A stretch of DNA of 64,000 bases from Bradyrhizobium sp. BR13661 (lineage in GTDB: Bacteria; Pseudomonadota; Alphaproteobacteria; Rhizobiales; Xanthobacteraceae). A model generated the notes under the pieces. The model did no database searches, was not told the origin of the DNA, and saw only the letters and a list, made by a program, of their open reading frames with translations. Shown one piece after another: positions 7,873-15,698 of this stretch. Where the stretch lies: contig NZ_JARXWB010000014.1 in NCBI RefSeq assembly GCF_029892425.1, positions 1 through 64,000 of the forward strand, given 5' to 3'. The position numbers and the translations under genes are program-made. Position 1 is the stretch's first letter. The number at the start of each line of letters is the position of its first letter.

Positions 7873-8910
7873 CTAATCCTTCCGGCCCTCATCGAAAAAA
7901 GCCTGAACGGCCTCGAACAATTTGAGGCGGTTCTTTTCCATGATGATGGTGTGCGTTCCCTCGGCAAGCTCGACGTAACGCTTGCCGGGCGAGTTCACCA
8001 GCAGCGGAAACAGCGTTTGCGCCATGTAGGGCGGCGTGTCCTTGTCCCATTCGGCATGGACCAGCAAGGTCGGCACGGTGATCTTCGCTGGATCATAATA
8101 AGGCTTGCCCGCGCCGGAATATTGCTGGCCATCCTGAACGACGCCGTTCGGCGCACGCAGGACCGGAGGTGTCATCGCGGCGCCGACCGAATCGGTGGCG
8201 AACGTAGCGTCCGCCCATGCGTCGAACCACCCTGCTGGAATGAGGTCTGCCTTCTTGTCTTCGGCAACGCCCGTGTACCACCTCTCCTTAGCCTGATCTC
8301 TTGTCACGGTACGGTAGGCGCCGAGCTTGCCTGGGCCCGCCTGCACCAGGGATGCCGTCTGTCTTATCCACGCTGGCGCGTAGAGCACCAGGCGCTCGAC
8401 CTTCGATGCGTTTTGAGTCGTGTAGGTCGCCATCAGCGTCGTGCCCCACGACCAACCGAGCAGATTGACACGCGAAATATTGCGACGCTGCAGGACATAA
8501 TCCACCACCGATCCGATGTCCTTGACTGCGGTCTCTCCGGTCACGATCGGCGAATTGGCCTCGGGCTTGTCCGCCATCTCTGCAGGCCGCGTCGACCTGC
8601 CGTAGCCGCGGAGGTCCAGCAGCCAGACGTCATAGCCGCGCGATGCGATGTACTCCATCCAGGACAGACCATCGAGCTTGAGATCGAAGGCCGTCTCGGA
8701 AGGATAGGTGGCCCCATGGACATAGATGATCGTCTGCTCGGACCTGAAGGTCGTCATGTCGGCGGGCCGCTTGTTGCGGACGTAGATCTCGATGCCGGGA
8801 TCGCTCGCCTTGACCATCGCCTCTTCGGTCACGAGCACATTCGATTGAGCGAGCGCAGAGCTGCCGAAGACAACGGCAGCGAGAATACCAAACAGCGGCG
8901 ATGCCTGCAT
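7873..8910 (-). CDS. Exported alpha/beta hydrolase
   Basis: This 345-residue enzyme has a signal peptide (MQASPLFGILAAVVFGSSALAQ) and so acts in the periplasm. It shows the full alpha/beta-hydrolase triad: oxyanion region IIYVHGATYP (HG at 65-66), nucleophile elbow GWSWG with Ser154, acid Asp289 in HAEWDKDTPP and His320 in EGTHTI. Substrate is unknown; esterase, lipase and epoxide-hydrolase-like relatives share this fold. No operon partner. Confidence 0.8.
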   Translation of the reverse strand: MQASPLFGILAAVVFGSSALAQSNVLVTEEAMVKASDPGIEIYVRNKRPADMTTFRSEQTIIYVHGATYPSETAFDLKLDGLSWMEYIASRGYDVWLLDLRGYGRSTRPAEMADKPEANSPIVTGETAVKDIGSVVDYVLQRRNISRVNLLGWSWGTTLMATYTTQNASKVERLVLYAPAWIRQTASLVQAGPGKLGAYRTVTRDQAKERWYTGVAEDKKADLIPAGWFDAWADATFATDSVGAAMTPPVLRAPNGVVQDGQQYSGAGKPYYDPAKITVPTLLVHAEWDKDTPPYMAQTLFPLLVNSPGKRYVELAEGTHTIIMEKNRLKLFEAVQAFFDEGRKD

Positions 8911-9002
8911 GTCCTGCCTCCCCTTCTTGTACCCGACCGGTACAGCGCGATCGTTGGCCGAAGCTTAACGTCGAACGGTCATGATTCAAGCGGGAATGGC
9001 CC

Positions 9003-9485
9003 CTACCCGATCGCCAACACCTCGATCTCCTGTGCGCCGGAGCCGACAACATCACCCACCGCCTTCCCCATCAGCGACCTCGCCACCGGGGACACGAACG
9101 AGATCGAGCCTTGCTTCGGATCGGCTTCGTCCTCGCCGACGATGCGGTAGGTCTGCACGCGGCCGTCAGCGCGGCTGAAGGTCACGGTGCTGCCGAAGGC
9201 GATCGTCTCCGATGACGCCGGGTTGGGAACAAGCTGCGCCGTGCGCAGGCGTTCGGTCAGATAGCGCACGTCGCGCAACGGCACCGCCGACTGCCGGCGC
9301 TTTTCGTTGACGTCCTCGATGGCTTGCGCGGCTTCATAGGCTTTGCGCGCGTCGTTGAGCTGCGCCTGCAACGCCTGCAGGCCAGTTTCCGTCACGAGGT
9401 TCGGGTGCGGCGAGATCGGACGATCCGGCAACAACGTCTCGGAGGCCGTCTCGGCGCTCTCTTCTTTGGTAAAGGCGACGCTCAA
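9003..9485 (-). CDS. GreA/GreB-family transcript cleavage factor homologue with atypical tip
   Basis: The 160-residue protein pairs an N-terminal coiled coil (about 38-90) with a GreA C-terminal domain: IAFGSTVTFSRADGRVQTYR, IVGEDEADPKQGSISFVSPV, ARSLMGKAVGDVV. GreA proteins enter the RNA polymerase secondary channel and stimulate cleavage of backtracked RNA. The canonical GDLxENAEY tip is absent; the equivalent stretch reads QAIEDVNEKRRQSAVPLRDV. Start is TTG at 9485, giving MSVAFTKEES, with AGGA eight to nine bases upstream. Cleavage activity is therefore uncertain; it may be a Gfh- or Rnk-like secondary-channel protein. Confidence 0.75.
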   Translation of the reverse strand: MSVAFTKEESAETASETLLPDRPISPHPNLVTETGLQALQAQLNDARKAYEAAQAIEDVNEKRRQSAVPLRDVRYLTERLRTAQLVPNPASSETIAFGSTVTFSRADGRVQTYRIVGEDEADPKQGSISFVSPVARSLMGKAVGDVVGSGAQEIEVLAIG

Positions 9486-9568
9486 TTCGAAAATCCTGTC
9501 GAACAGTTTCAGGCGACTGTAGCAGACCTGGAGCACGGAGTTAGGTTCGATCGGCTGCCAAGCGGGGC

Positions 9569-9719
9569 ACCTCTCCCCAGCGGGGAGAGGTCGGATTGCT
9601 TTGGTGCGCAATTGCGCGCCAGAGCAGTCCGGGTGAGGGGCGGCGGCACACAGAGGGACCTTAAGCCCTCACCCGTATCGCATCTTCGATGCGATACGAC
9701 CTCTCCCTCCGGGAGAGGT
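9569..9719. repeat. Composite palindromic repeat
   Basis: Two short palindromes, ACCTCTCCCCAGCGGGGAG... (9569-9591) and ACCTCTCCCTCCGGGAGAGG (9699-9719), flank a third (CGTATCGCATC/GATGCGATACG, 9674-9698). The layout matches dispersed intergenic repeats, and the element separates two minus-strand genes. Confidence 0.7.
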
Positions 9720-9746
9720 GTAAGAGTTCCCGGCTCGCATCGTCCA

Positions 9747-10253
9747 CTATATCTCAAGTTCGACGAAACGTCGCAGCTTGAAGACGAGGTCGGGCAGCGC
9801 CTGGCGGAACCGGGTCGCGCTCTGGAAATTGGTCGAGAACGGCGCGAAGGTGAGCATCGCGTTCCAGTGCCTGTAACCGTACACGGTGACCGAGACGCCG
9901 GAGGCGGGAAAACCCTCGATCTTGCGCAGTTCGCCGAGCACGAGATCGGCAATCGCCGCCGCCGGCAACAACCTCTTGCCGTCAGGCGTCATGGCTTGAC
10001 TGACAGGCTCGGCCGGCTTCGGCGTCGTCACCACGGTGTCGGATGTGTCTTCGGATCCGCCTTCGAATGCACCCTGGAGCTTCGGAGAAGCGGCCTCCGG
10101 AATCTCGACGACCGCTGATGGCGTCGGTGCTGCTGGAGCGGATGGAAGGAAGTCGGCAAGCGGCGGCGGGCCGGCGGCTTCCGCACGCTTGTTGCCTCCC
10201 AGGATGCTGCTGATCATGGCAACAAGGCCAGCATCCTTTGCATCGTCACTCAT
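9747..10253 (-). CDS. Hypothetical protein, unknown function
   Basis: No family is recognised. The 168-residue protein starts MSDDAKDAGLVAMISSILGG. A Pro/Ala-rich disordered region (about 25-95) follows, then a folded-looking C-terminal domain (LLPAAAIADLVLGELRKIEG, GVSVTVYGYRHWNAMLTFAP). The ATG at 10253 is preferred to one 16 codons upstream because the extension is Arg-rich and non-conserved in appearance. It stands alone. Confidence 0.6.
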   Translation of the reverse strand: MSDDAKDAGLVAMISSILGGNKRAEAAGPPPLADFLPSAPAAPTPSAVVEIPEAASPKLQGAFEGGSEDTSDTVVTTPKPAEPVSQAMTPDGKRLLPAAAIADLVLGELRKIEGFPASGVSVTVYGYRHWNAMLTFAPFSTNFQSATRFRQALPDLVFKLRRFVELEI

Positions 10254-10399
10254 TACGGCTCCCCCGGCTTGGCGTAGTCTAACACCTGTAACGGTGACCA
10301 CGACAAGGGCCGCAAGTCAGATCAAACCACCACTCCTGCATGGCTCGAGCTCAACCGCGGCGCAACGCGACCAGCGCGCCGCGCCGGTGAGACGATCGG

Positions 10400-10753
10400 T
10401 CACTGCTTCTCGAACGGAACGTATTGCTGATACTCCTTGGGCACGGACTTGCGATAGCGCTCGGGCACGGTCCCGGTATCCATCGAATGTTGCATCTCCT
10501 GCTGGTTCATCGCCTTCGGCATCGTCTTCTTCGCCGGCTTCTTCTCGGCGCTCTTCTTCGAAGCGGTCGACGGGCTCGTTGTGTCCGAGGCTGTGCCAGG
10601 CGGCGTCGTGGTCGTCGGCGTCGTGGCCGTCGGCGCGGCGGTTGCAGCCGGTGGAGTGGTCGTGGCAGGCGGCGTGGTCTGCGCCAGTGCGAGCGGTGTT
10701 TGCGCGATGAGCGCCAGCGTCGCAGCCGCAGCCAGCAAATATGATCTTTGCAT
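10400..10753 (-). CDS. Small exported Thr/Pro/Ala-rich protein
   Basis: The 117-residue protein has a signal peptide (MQRSYLLAAAATLALIAQTPLALA). A low-complexity Thr/Pro/Ala tract (about 26-62) and a Lys-rich segment follow, then a conserved-looking tail (MNQQEMQHSMDTGTVPERYR, VPKEYQQYVPFEKQ). It is likely periplasmic. No function can be assigned. The ATG at 10753 is chosen because it gives a proper signal peptide; upstream in-frame codons do not. Confidence 0.65.
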   Translation of the reverse strand: MQRSYLLAAAATLALIAQTPLALAQTTPPATTTPPAATAAPTATTPTTTTPPGTASDTTSPSTASKKSAEKKPAKKTMPKAMNQQEMQHSMDTGTVPERYRKSVPKEYQQYVPFEKQ

Positions 10754-11236
10754 CAGAACCTCCAAAATGACTGATCCCCAATCAGGGGAGCATCCTCCCA
10801 TGGGATCGTCCGTGCAAGTCCGTCGAAGATAGGCGGGGCCACCGCTCCAAACTGTGGCCGGGATCACATTGCCGCGCCGGCTTGCGACGACGCGACGCCC
10901 GATGAGGCGGCATTCGTCGACAAATACAATTTTCACGCGAGCACGATGCTCGCTACGCCAATCGCTTCGCCGGATAGGTCGGCGAAGCTGACGTTGCTTC
11001 AACGTCGGCTGATGTCGATGACGAGAATGTTATTCGCCGTCGATGCAGGAAGAATTTGCAAAGCGCATCCGCAGGTTGCTCTCAGCGCTCGCCGCGGGAA
11101 CCGCAACGACGCCGCGCAATGTGTGAAACAGCGCATTGCGAGGCAAAAATTCGCGATCTAGCCTCACCTGCATATTTCATGACGAACAACCTTAGCTTTA
11201 GTTGCTTTCCGTCGTAACTTTTCAAGGAGGTTATTT
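10754..11236. other. Intergenic region upstream of the haem peroxidase
   Basis: About 480 bp with no convincing gene. One short plus-strand frame (10946-11161) lacks a ribosome site and protein-like composition. The peroxidase promoter must lie here, but I cannot place it. Confidence 0.4.
11224..11230 (+). promoter_or_regulatory. Strong ribosome binding site of the peroxidase gene
   Basis: AAGGAGG, a full match to the anti-Shine-Dalgarno sequence, ends six bases before the ATG at 11237. Such a complete site is unusual in this window and suggests high translation. Confidence 0.7.
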
Positions 11237-12781
11237 ATGAGCAGTCGTCACGCCACTTCGCCCCGCGGTCTCAACGCCACCCGCTCGCCGCTGTCACAAG
11301 GCCGCTTTGGCCGCATGTTCCGCACGCTGACACCGGCAAATTTCGGCCCGAACGAGGCCGACAACATCGCCAACCTCTCGGTGCTCGCCGACAACATGGT
11401 CAGCAGTTTCGATGTGCCCAAGGACGGCCCCGATGCCGAGGAGAGCGGAATTCCCGCGCTTTATACCTATTTCGGCCAGTTCATCGATCACGACATCACC
11501 TTCGACCCGGTGAGTTCGCTGACCAAGCAGCAGGATCCGGACGGGCTGATCGACTTCCGCACGCCGTCGTTCGACCTGGACAATCTCTACGGCCGCGGTC
11601 CGAACGACCAGCCCTACATGTACGACAGCAACGGCAGATTCCTCCTCGGCGATCCCCTCACCGGCATCGGCGTGCCCAGCTCCTTCGACCTGCCGCGCTT
11701 CAGGGGCCGCGCACTGATCGGCGATCCCCGCAACGACGAGAACAGCATCGTCTCGCAGTTCCAGGGACTGATGCTGCGCTTCCACAACCGCATGGTCGAC
11801 GACAATGACACGCTCTCCTTCCAGGACGTGCAACAGCGTGTCCGCTTCCACTACCAATATGTCGTGCTCAACGATTTCCTGCCGCGGATCGTCAATGCGA
11901 CCGTGCTGAACGATCTCAAGACCGGCGGCCGCTACGACCACAGCAAGCTCGCCTATTATCACTGGAAGAGCTTCCCCTACATGCCGGTCGAGTTTTCCGT
12001 TGCGGCCTACCGGCTCGGGCATTCCATGATCCGGCCCGGCTATCGGCTGAACGACGCCGACAATATGCTGCTGCAGATCTTCCCCGACCCCAACAACCCC
12101 GACAACAACGCGCTGACCGGCTTCCGCTCCATGGGTCCGGGACGCGCCATCGACTGGGGACGCTTCATCGACATCGACAAGCGCGCCTATGGTGTCGAGG
12201 ACGACAGCACCAATCCCGATAACAAGCGGCGTCTCCAGCTCGCCTATCGCATCGACACATCGCTGGTCGATCCGCTGCGCAAGCTGCCGCCGGAGATCGC
12301 CTCCAATCCGGCCTCGCTGGCGCTTCGCAACCTCGAACGCAGCTGGCGGCTTGGTCTGCCGTCGGGCCAGGCGGTCGCCAGGGCGATGCACCAGACGCCG
12401 CTGGCCGACGAGAAGATCATCGTCGGCCGGGCCGTAGACAATCCCGATCCCTCAGGTGATCCGCAGGTTCCGATCACATCGATCGCCAACGGCGCGTTCA
12501 AGGGCAATTGCCCGCTCTGGACTTACATCCTCGCGGAAGCGCGCCAGTTCGCGACAAAGGTCCCGGTCCCCGCCACCGGCGCGCCGGCGGCTGGAATCAC
12601 GACGCCGCAGCTCGGCCCGGTCGGCGGCCGCATCGTCGCCGAAGTCTTCCTCGGCATGATGTTCGGCGACGCCTCCTCCGTGCTGTCACTCGATCCGAAC
12701 TGGGCGCCGGTGACCGGTCCCGATTTCAAGCTGAAGGATCTCGTGACCTACGCGCTGGGTAACGGCGCTCCGCTGCATTGA
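11237..12781 (+). CDS. Animal-type haem peroxidase
   Basis: The 514-residue protein belongs to the peroxidase-cyclooxygenase superfamily (myeloperoxidase/peroxidasin type), rare in bacteria. Visible active-site elements are the distal His85 and adjacent Asp86 in YFGQFIDHDITF, the catalytic Arg165 and Glu168 in GDPRNDENS, the HNRM motif (about 183), and the proximal His262 in AAYRLGHSMIRPGY. It oxidises halides or organic substrates with H2O2. No signal peptide or other secretion signal is visible. It starts at a strong ribosome site and ends before a hairpin. Physiological substrate unknown. Confidence 0.88.
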   Translation: MSSRHATSPRGLNATRSPLSQGRFGRMFRTLTPANFGPNEADNIANLSVLADNMVSSFDVPKDGPDAEESGIPALYTYFGQFIDHDITFDPVSSLTKQQDPDGLIDFRTPSFDLDNLYGRGPNDQPYMYDSNGRFLLGDPLTGIGVPSSFDLPRFRGRALIGDPRNDENSIVSQFQGLMLRFHNRMVDDNDTLSFQDVQQRVRFHYQYVVLNDFLPRIVNATVLNDLKTGGRYDHSKLAYYHWKSFPYMPVEFSVAAYRLGHSMIRPGYRLNDADNMLLQIFPDPNNPDNNALTGFRSMGPGRAIDWGRFIDIDKRAYGVEDDSTNPDNKRRLQLAYRIDTSLVDPLRKLPPEIASNPASLALRNLERSWRLGLPSGQAVARAMHQTPLADEKIIVGRAVDNPDPSGDPQVPITSIANGAFKGNCPLWTYILAEARQFATKVPVPATGAPAAGITTPQLGPVGGRIVAEVFLGMMFGDASSVLSLDPNWAPVTGPDFKLKDLVTYALGNGAPLH

Positions 12782-12803
12782 GATTGTAACGGTTGACGAA
12801 GGG

Positions 12804-12832
12804 AGGCCGTCCGCGTCACGCGGGCGGCCTTT
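12804..12832 (+). terminator. Hairpin after the peroxidase gene
   Basis: Stem AGGCCGTCCGCG / CGCGGGCGGCCT with a 3-nt loop (one G-T pair), about 22 bp past the stop, followed by only TTCC. A probable but T-poor terminator lying between convergent genes. Confidence 0.6.
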
Positions 12833-12854
12833 CCGCAGTGACTTCTTGGGTGTC

Positions 12855-13583
12855 TTAGGCTTGATCGCTCGGCCCGATTTGATCCAGGAGCGCCGCCGAG
12901 AGCTCTATCTGATGATGAGGAATGCCGCGATTTCGGGCGGCAGTTTCCAGTGCGGCCGTCGCTTCCATATAAATGCGGAAATGCGCGGCGCTTTGCGTGA
13001 CGCCGCCACCGTCAGTATTCGGGCCGAATACGACTTCATGGCAGCGGGATACTGATCCGGACGTGAATGCCCGGCAGGACGGCGGACGGACCGGGTAAAC
13101 GGAGCACCGATCGTCCTGCCCAAGCAACGGACATCGCTGCCGAAGCGCGGTGGCATCAGCGGCGTGTCGCGACGCGGCGGCCGCGTTTTCCAAGCGCACC
13201 CGCAGCGCCGCACGATCCTCGACCGAAAAGTTGGCGGTGATGTAATCCGATATGAGCGCGGCGACGCCGGGTGGTACCTTGACATGGAGATGGCAGCACG
13301 CTGCACAACTCGCGCTGCATGCAATGACCGGCTGATTTGGCATGTGCTCACGAAAACTCGTTGCCGCTGCATCAGCGATGGCTACGCCGGCGTGAGCTGC
13401 CGCCACCATACTATCCGCACGTCCGAGCTCAACCGCAAACGATGCGCGCAGATTTTCGAAGATGCGTTCGTATCTGCTCGACAGCGAACGCACGAGGGCA
13501 CCAACTTCCGCGATATCATTTTTAACAAAGTCGATGGTGTCTTGAGCGCACATGCGGTAGCCAACCTCGAATCGATTGCTCAT
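12855..13583 (-). CDS. YkgJ-family cysteine-cluster protein
   Basis: The 242-residue protein carries a CxxxCxxCC cluster (Cys89, 93, 96, 97, in ACSASCAACCHLHVKVPPG). A second set follows: Cys151 (RCPLL), Cys160 (DRCSVYPVRPPSCR) and Cys170. This is the zinc/iron-chelating YkgJ (CxxCxxCC) domain; the exact biochemical role of the family is not established. The N-terminal 80 residues are helical and unassigned. It is convergent with the haem peroxidase gene. Confidence 0.8.
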   Translation of the reverse strand: MSNRFEVGYRMCAQDTIDFVKNDIAEVGALVRSLSSRYERIFENLRASFAVELGRADSMVAAAHAGVAIADAAATSFREHMPNQPVIACSASCAACCHLHVKVPPGVAALISDYITANFSVEDRAALRVRLENAAAASRHAADATALRQRCPLLGQDDRCSVYPVRPPSCRAFTSGSVSRCHEVVFGPNTDGGGVTQSAAHFRIYMEATAALETAARNRGIPHHQIELSAALLDQIGPSDQA

Positions 13584-13645
13584 GTTGGCAGAAATGACCG
13601 ACGTTACCAGTCGTATCGCGACACGCTACACTTGGCGCGCAGGCC

Positions 13646-13732
13646 CTAACGCGCGGCCCCAAGACCACTCTCGGCAATCCGCTCGGCGAACCAGCGCGAC
13701 TGCGGCTGATCGAGCACGCCGCCTACTGCGAC
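13646..13732 (-). pseudogene. Remnant of the C-terminus of a PD-(D/E)XK-like gene
   Basis: Minus-strand translation reads VGGVLDQPQSRWFAERIAES then GLGAAR and a stop. This aligns with VGGALDQAQSPWFSDRLAAS at the C-terminus of the gene at 15134-15658. No matching N-terminal part is present upstream; the frame continues into unrelated sequence. It is a diverged paralogous tail, so probably the scar of a lost gene copy. Confidence 0.6.
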
Positions 13733-13766
13733 GACGCGAATGACCGGCCTGCAAGATGGTGGCGGC

Positions 13767-13979
13767 TCATTCGTCCTCTGCCACAGTGCGATCGATGTCG
13801 GCACCCGGCGAGCCACTCGCCGCATTCTCGTCGCGCCTGTCGATGTGCATTCCAGTCATACCCGTAAGCAGCGGCTTGGCCGGTTCAGGGCGGTCCTCGT
13901 CCTGCGGCAAACCTGCTTGTTCAGCCGGCGTCTTCTCATTGCTTGCTGCGGGTTTTTCTCCGCGATTCTCGTCCGGCAT
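13767..13979 (-). CDS. Small acidic hypothetical protein (70 aa)
   Basis: A 70-residue hydrophilic, Pro/Glu/Asp-rich frame (MPDENRGEKPAASNEKTPAE to DIDRTVAEDE), probably disordered. No family is recognised, and only its amino-acid composition supports it. It is divergent from the orphan pstB. Confidence 0.45.
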   Translation of the reverse strand: MPDENRGEKPAASNEKTPAEQAGLPQDEDRPEPAKPLLTGMTGMHIDRRDENAASGSPGADIDRTVAEDE

Positions 13980-14226
13980 GTGCTCTCTCTCGGCTAAAGA
14001 CCTGGCAACGGAACCGGGTCAACATAACAATCTTTCCTGCAACCGGTTTGACCGGAATCAATGCGGTCGATGAGCCATCGCAGGCCGCTCGATGCGCCCG
14101 CAAAATCGCGATGACACGGCAGCTCCGATCGCCCTCAGCCTCTGGTTCGTTCGTTGAGCCTGATCAACGCGCTCCGGACCGATCGGGTCTATTCAGAAAA
14201 CATTGGTCGATAAACCGAGCCTGCTC

Positions 14227-15102
14227 ATGGGAAGCTTAAGCGAAGCAACGATCGAGAGAATTCGTGCCGAAGGGACGGCAAGGTCCGCGGCGGCGATTGA
14301 TCAATTGGCCAAAGTGATCCGCTCGATGCCCGACCAGCAGCCCCCCACGGAAAAGATCAGCGTCCGGCATCTCAATTTCTACTATCAGGACGGCAACCAA
14401 GCCCTCAAAGACATATCCATGCCGATCTATGCCAATCGCGTCACAGCGCTCGTTGGCCCCTCTGGATGCGGCAAGTCGACATTGTTGCGCGTGTTCAATC
14501 GGATGTACAGCCTGTACCCCGGCCAGCGGGTCGAGGGAGCGGTCCTGCTCGACGGGGAAGATATTCTCTCGAGAAACCTCGACGCCGTGGTCCTGAGAAC
14601 GCGAATTGGCATGGTCTTCCAGAGGCCGACGCCATTTCCCATGTCAATTTATGATAATGTTGCTTTTGGAATTTCCCTCAATCGGCAACTCACCAAGGCA
14701 GAAACGGATACGGCGGTCGAAGCCGCATTGCGGCGCGCAGCGCTCTGGGACGAAGTGAAAGATGATCTTTTCAAGAGCGGATTGGCGTTGTCCGGGGGCC
14801 AACAACAGCGACTCAGCATTGCCCGCACCATTGCAATTCAGCCCGAGGTCATTCTCCTTGACGAACCCTGTTCGGCCATCGACCCGATCTCGTCGGCAAA
14901 AATCGAACAGACAATCGACGAATTGAAACAGGCCCACACGGTGATCATCGTCACCCACAATCTGCAGCAGGCCGCGCGGGTGTCGGACTATGCCGGCTTC
15001 ATGTATCTCGGCGAGATGGCCGAGTTCGGCACCGTCCGCGACATCTTCGTGTCGCCCCGGGATTTGCGCACGCAACGGTTCATCACCGGCCGCTTCGGAT
15101 AG
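14227..15102 (+). CDS. Orphan phosphate-type ABC transporter ATPase (PstB-like)
   Basis: The 291-residue ATPase has Walker A GPSGCGKST (77-85), the PstB hallmark FQRPTPFPMSIYDNVAFG (131-148), signature LSGGQQQR (188-195) and Walker B VILLDEP (208-214). PstB powers PstSCA phosphate import. No pstS, pstC, pstA or phoU is nearby. The protein also has about 40 extra N-terminal residues; starts at TTG 14203, ATG 14227 or ATG 14326 are possible, the last giving the usual 258 residues. The gene looks more AT-rich than its neighbours, consistent with transfer. Confidence 0.85.
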   Translation: MGSLSEATIERIRAEGTARSAAAIDQLAKVIRSMPDQQPPTEKISVRHLNFYYQDGNQALKDISMPIYANRVTALVGPSGCGKSTLLRVFNRMYSLYPGQRVEGAVLLDGEDILSRNLDAVVLRTRIGMVFQRPTPFPMSIYDNVAFGISLNRQLTKAETDTAVEAALRRAALWDEVKDDLFKSGLALSGGQQQRLSIARTIAIQPEVILLDEPCSAIDPISSAKIEQTIDELKQAHTVIIVTHNLQQAARVSDYAGFMYLGEMAEFGTVRDIFVSPRDLRTQRFITGRFG

Positions 15103-15133
15103 AAGGGCAGCGCGACATCGTCGTTGATCCCAG

Positions 15134-15658
15134 TCAGCACCCGCGCGTTGCCGCGAAACCGCTCGCCGCAAGCCGGTCCGAGAACCACGGCGATTGCGCC
15201 TGATCGAGCGCGCCACCGACATAGACCTCCGACATCGTCACGCCGTTCTTGTCCAGCACCAGCAGCACCCCGATCCAGTAGGCGAACCAGATGTGCGGAT
15301 CGGTCAGCGCCATCAGCTTGTGCTGGTCGTGCTCCAGCGGCGTGTGATTGCTCGCCTTGCGGATCTCGACGGTGAGCAGATTGTTCGGGATCTCGCGCTG
15401 GTGCACGACGACGTCGGGGTAGATCGACTTGCCGAGATGATCGTCGGTCGAGATGATGGTGCCGTGCGGCAGATGCAGCGTACGCTCGCCGAGGCGGTCG
15501 TAATTGCAGTCGACCGTCCAGCCCGAAAATTGCCGCTCGAGATGGACGGCGAAGCGATGCGTGATCGCGCGTTCGCCGAGATCCTTCTCGAACAGGAATT
15601 TTTCGTGGGCATAGAAGTCCCTGACGGCGGCGATCACCTTGTTCAGCTCGGTCTGCAT
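15134..15658 (-). CDS. Putative PD-(D/E)XK-fold protein, unknown function
   Basis: The 174-residue protein has a pattern typical of nuclease-fold proteins: N-terminal helix ERAITHRFAVHLERQF (29-44), then IYPDVVVHQRE (Asp82) and LLTVEIRKAS (Glu98, with Arg100-Lys101 where ExK is usual), and EHDQHKL. This resembles the PD-(D/E)XK core, but the K position is shifted, so nuclease activity is not assured. The C-terminus ends near a stop shared in style with the remnant at 13646. It is convergent with pstB. Confidence 0.6.
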   Translation of the reverse strand: MQTELNKVIAAVRDFYAHEKFLFEKDLGERAITHRFAVHLERQFSGWTVDCNYDRLGERTLHLPHGTIISTDDHLGKSIYPDVVVHQREIPNNLLTVEIRKASNHTPLEHDQHKLMALTDPHIWFAYWIGVLLVLDKNGVTMSEVYVGGALDQAQSPWFSDRLAASGFAATRGC

Positions 15659-15698
15659 CGTGCCTCCGGGCTTTTGGCGCTCCGTGTCGTGTGCGCCC

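Noticed and set aside
10946..11161. 71-residue plus-strand frame upstream of the haem peroxidase
   Set aside because: No ribosome site, no family resemblance, and it lies in the presumed promoter region.
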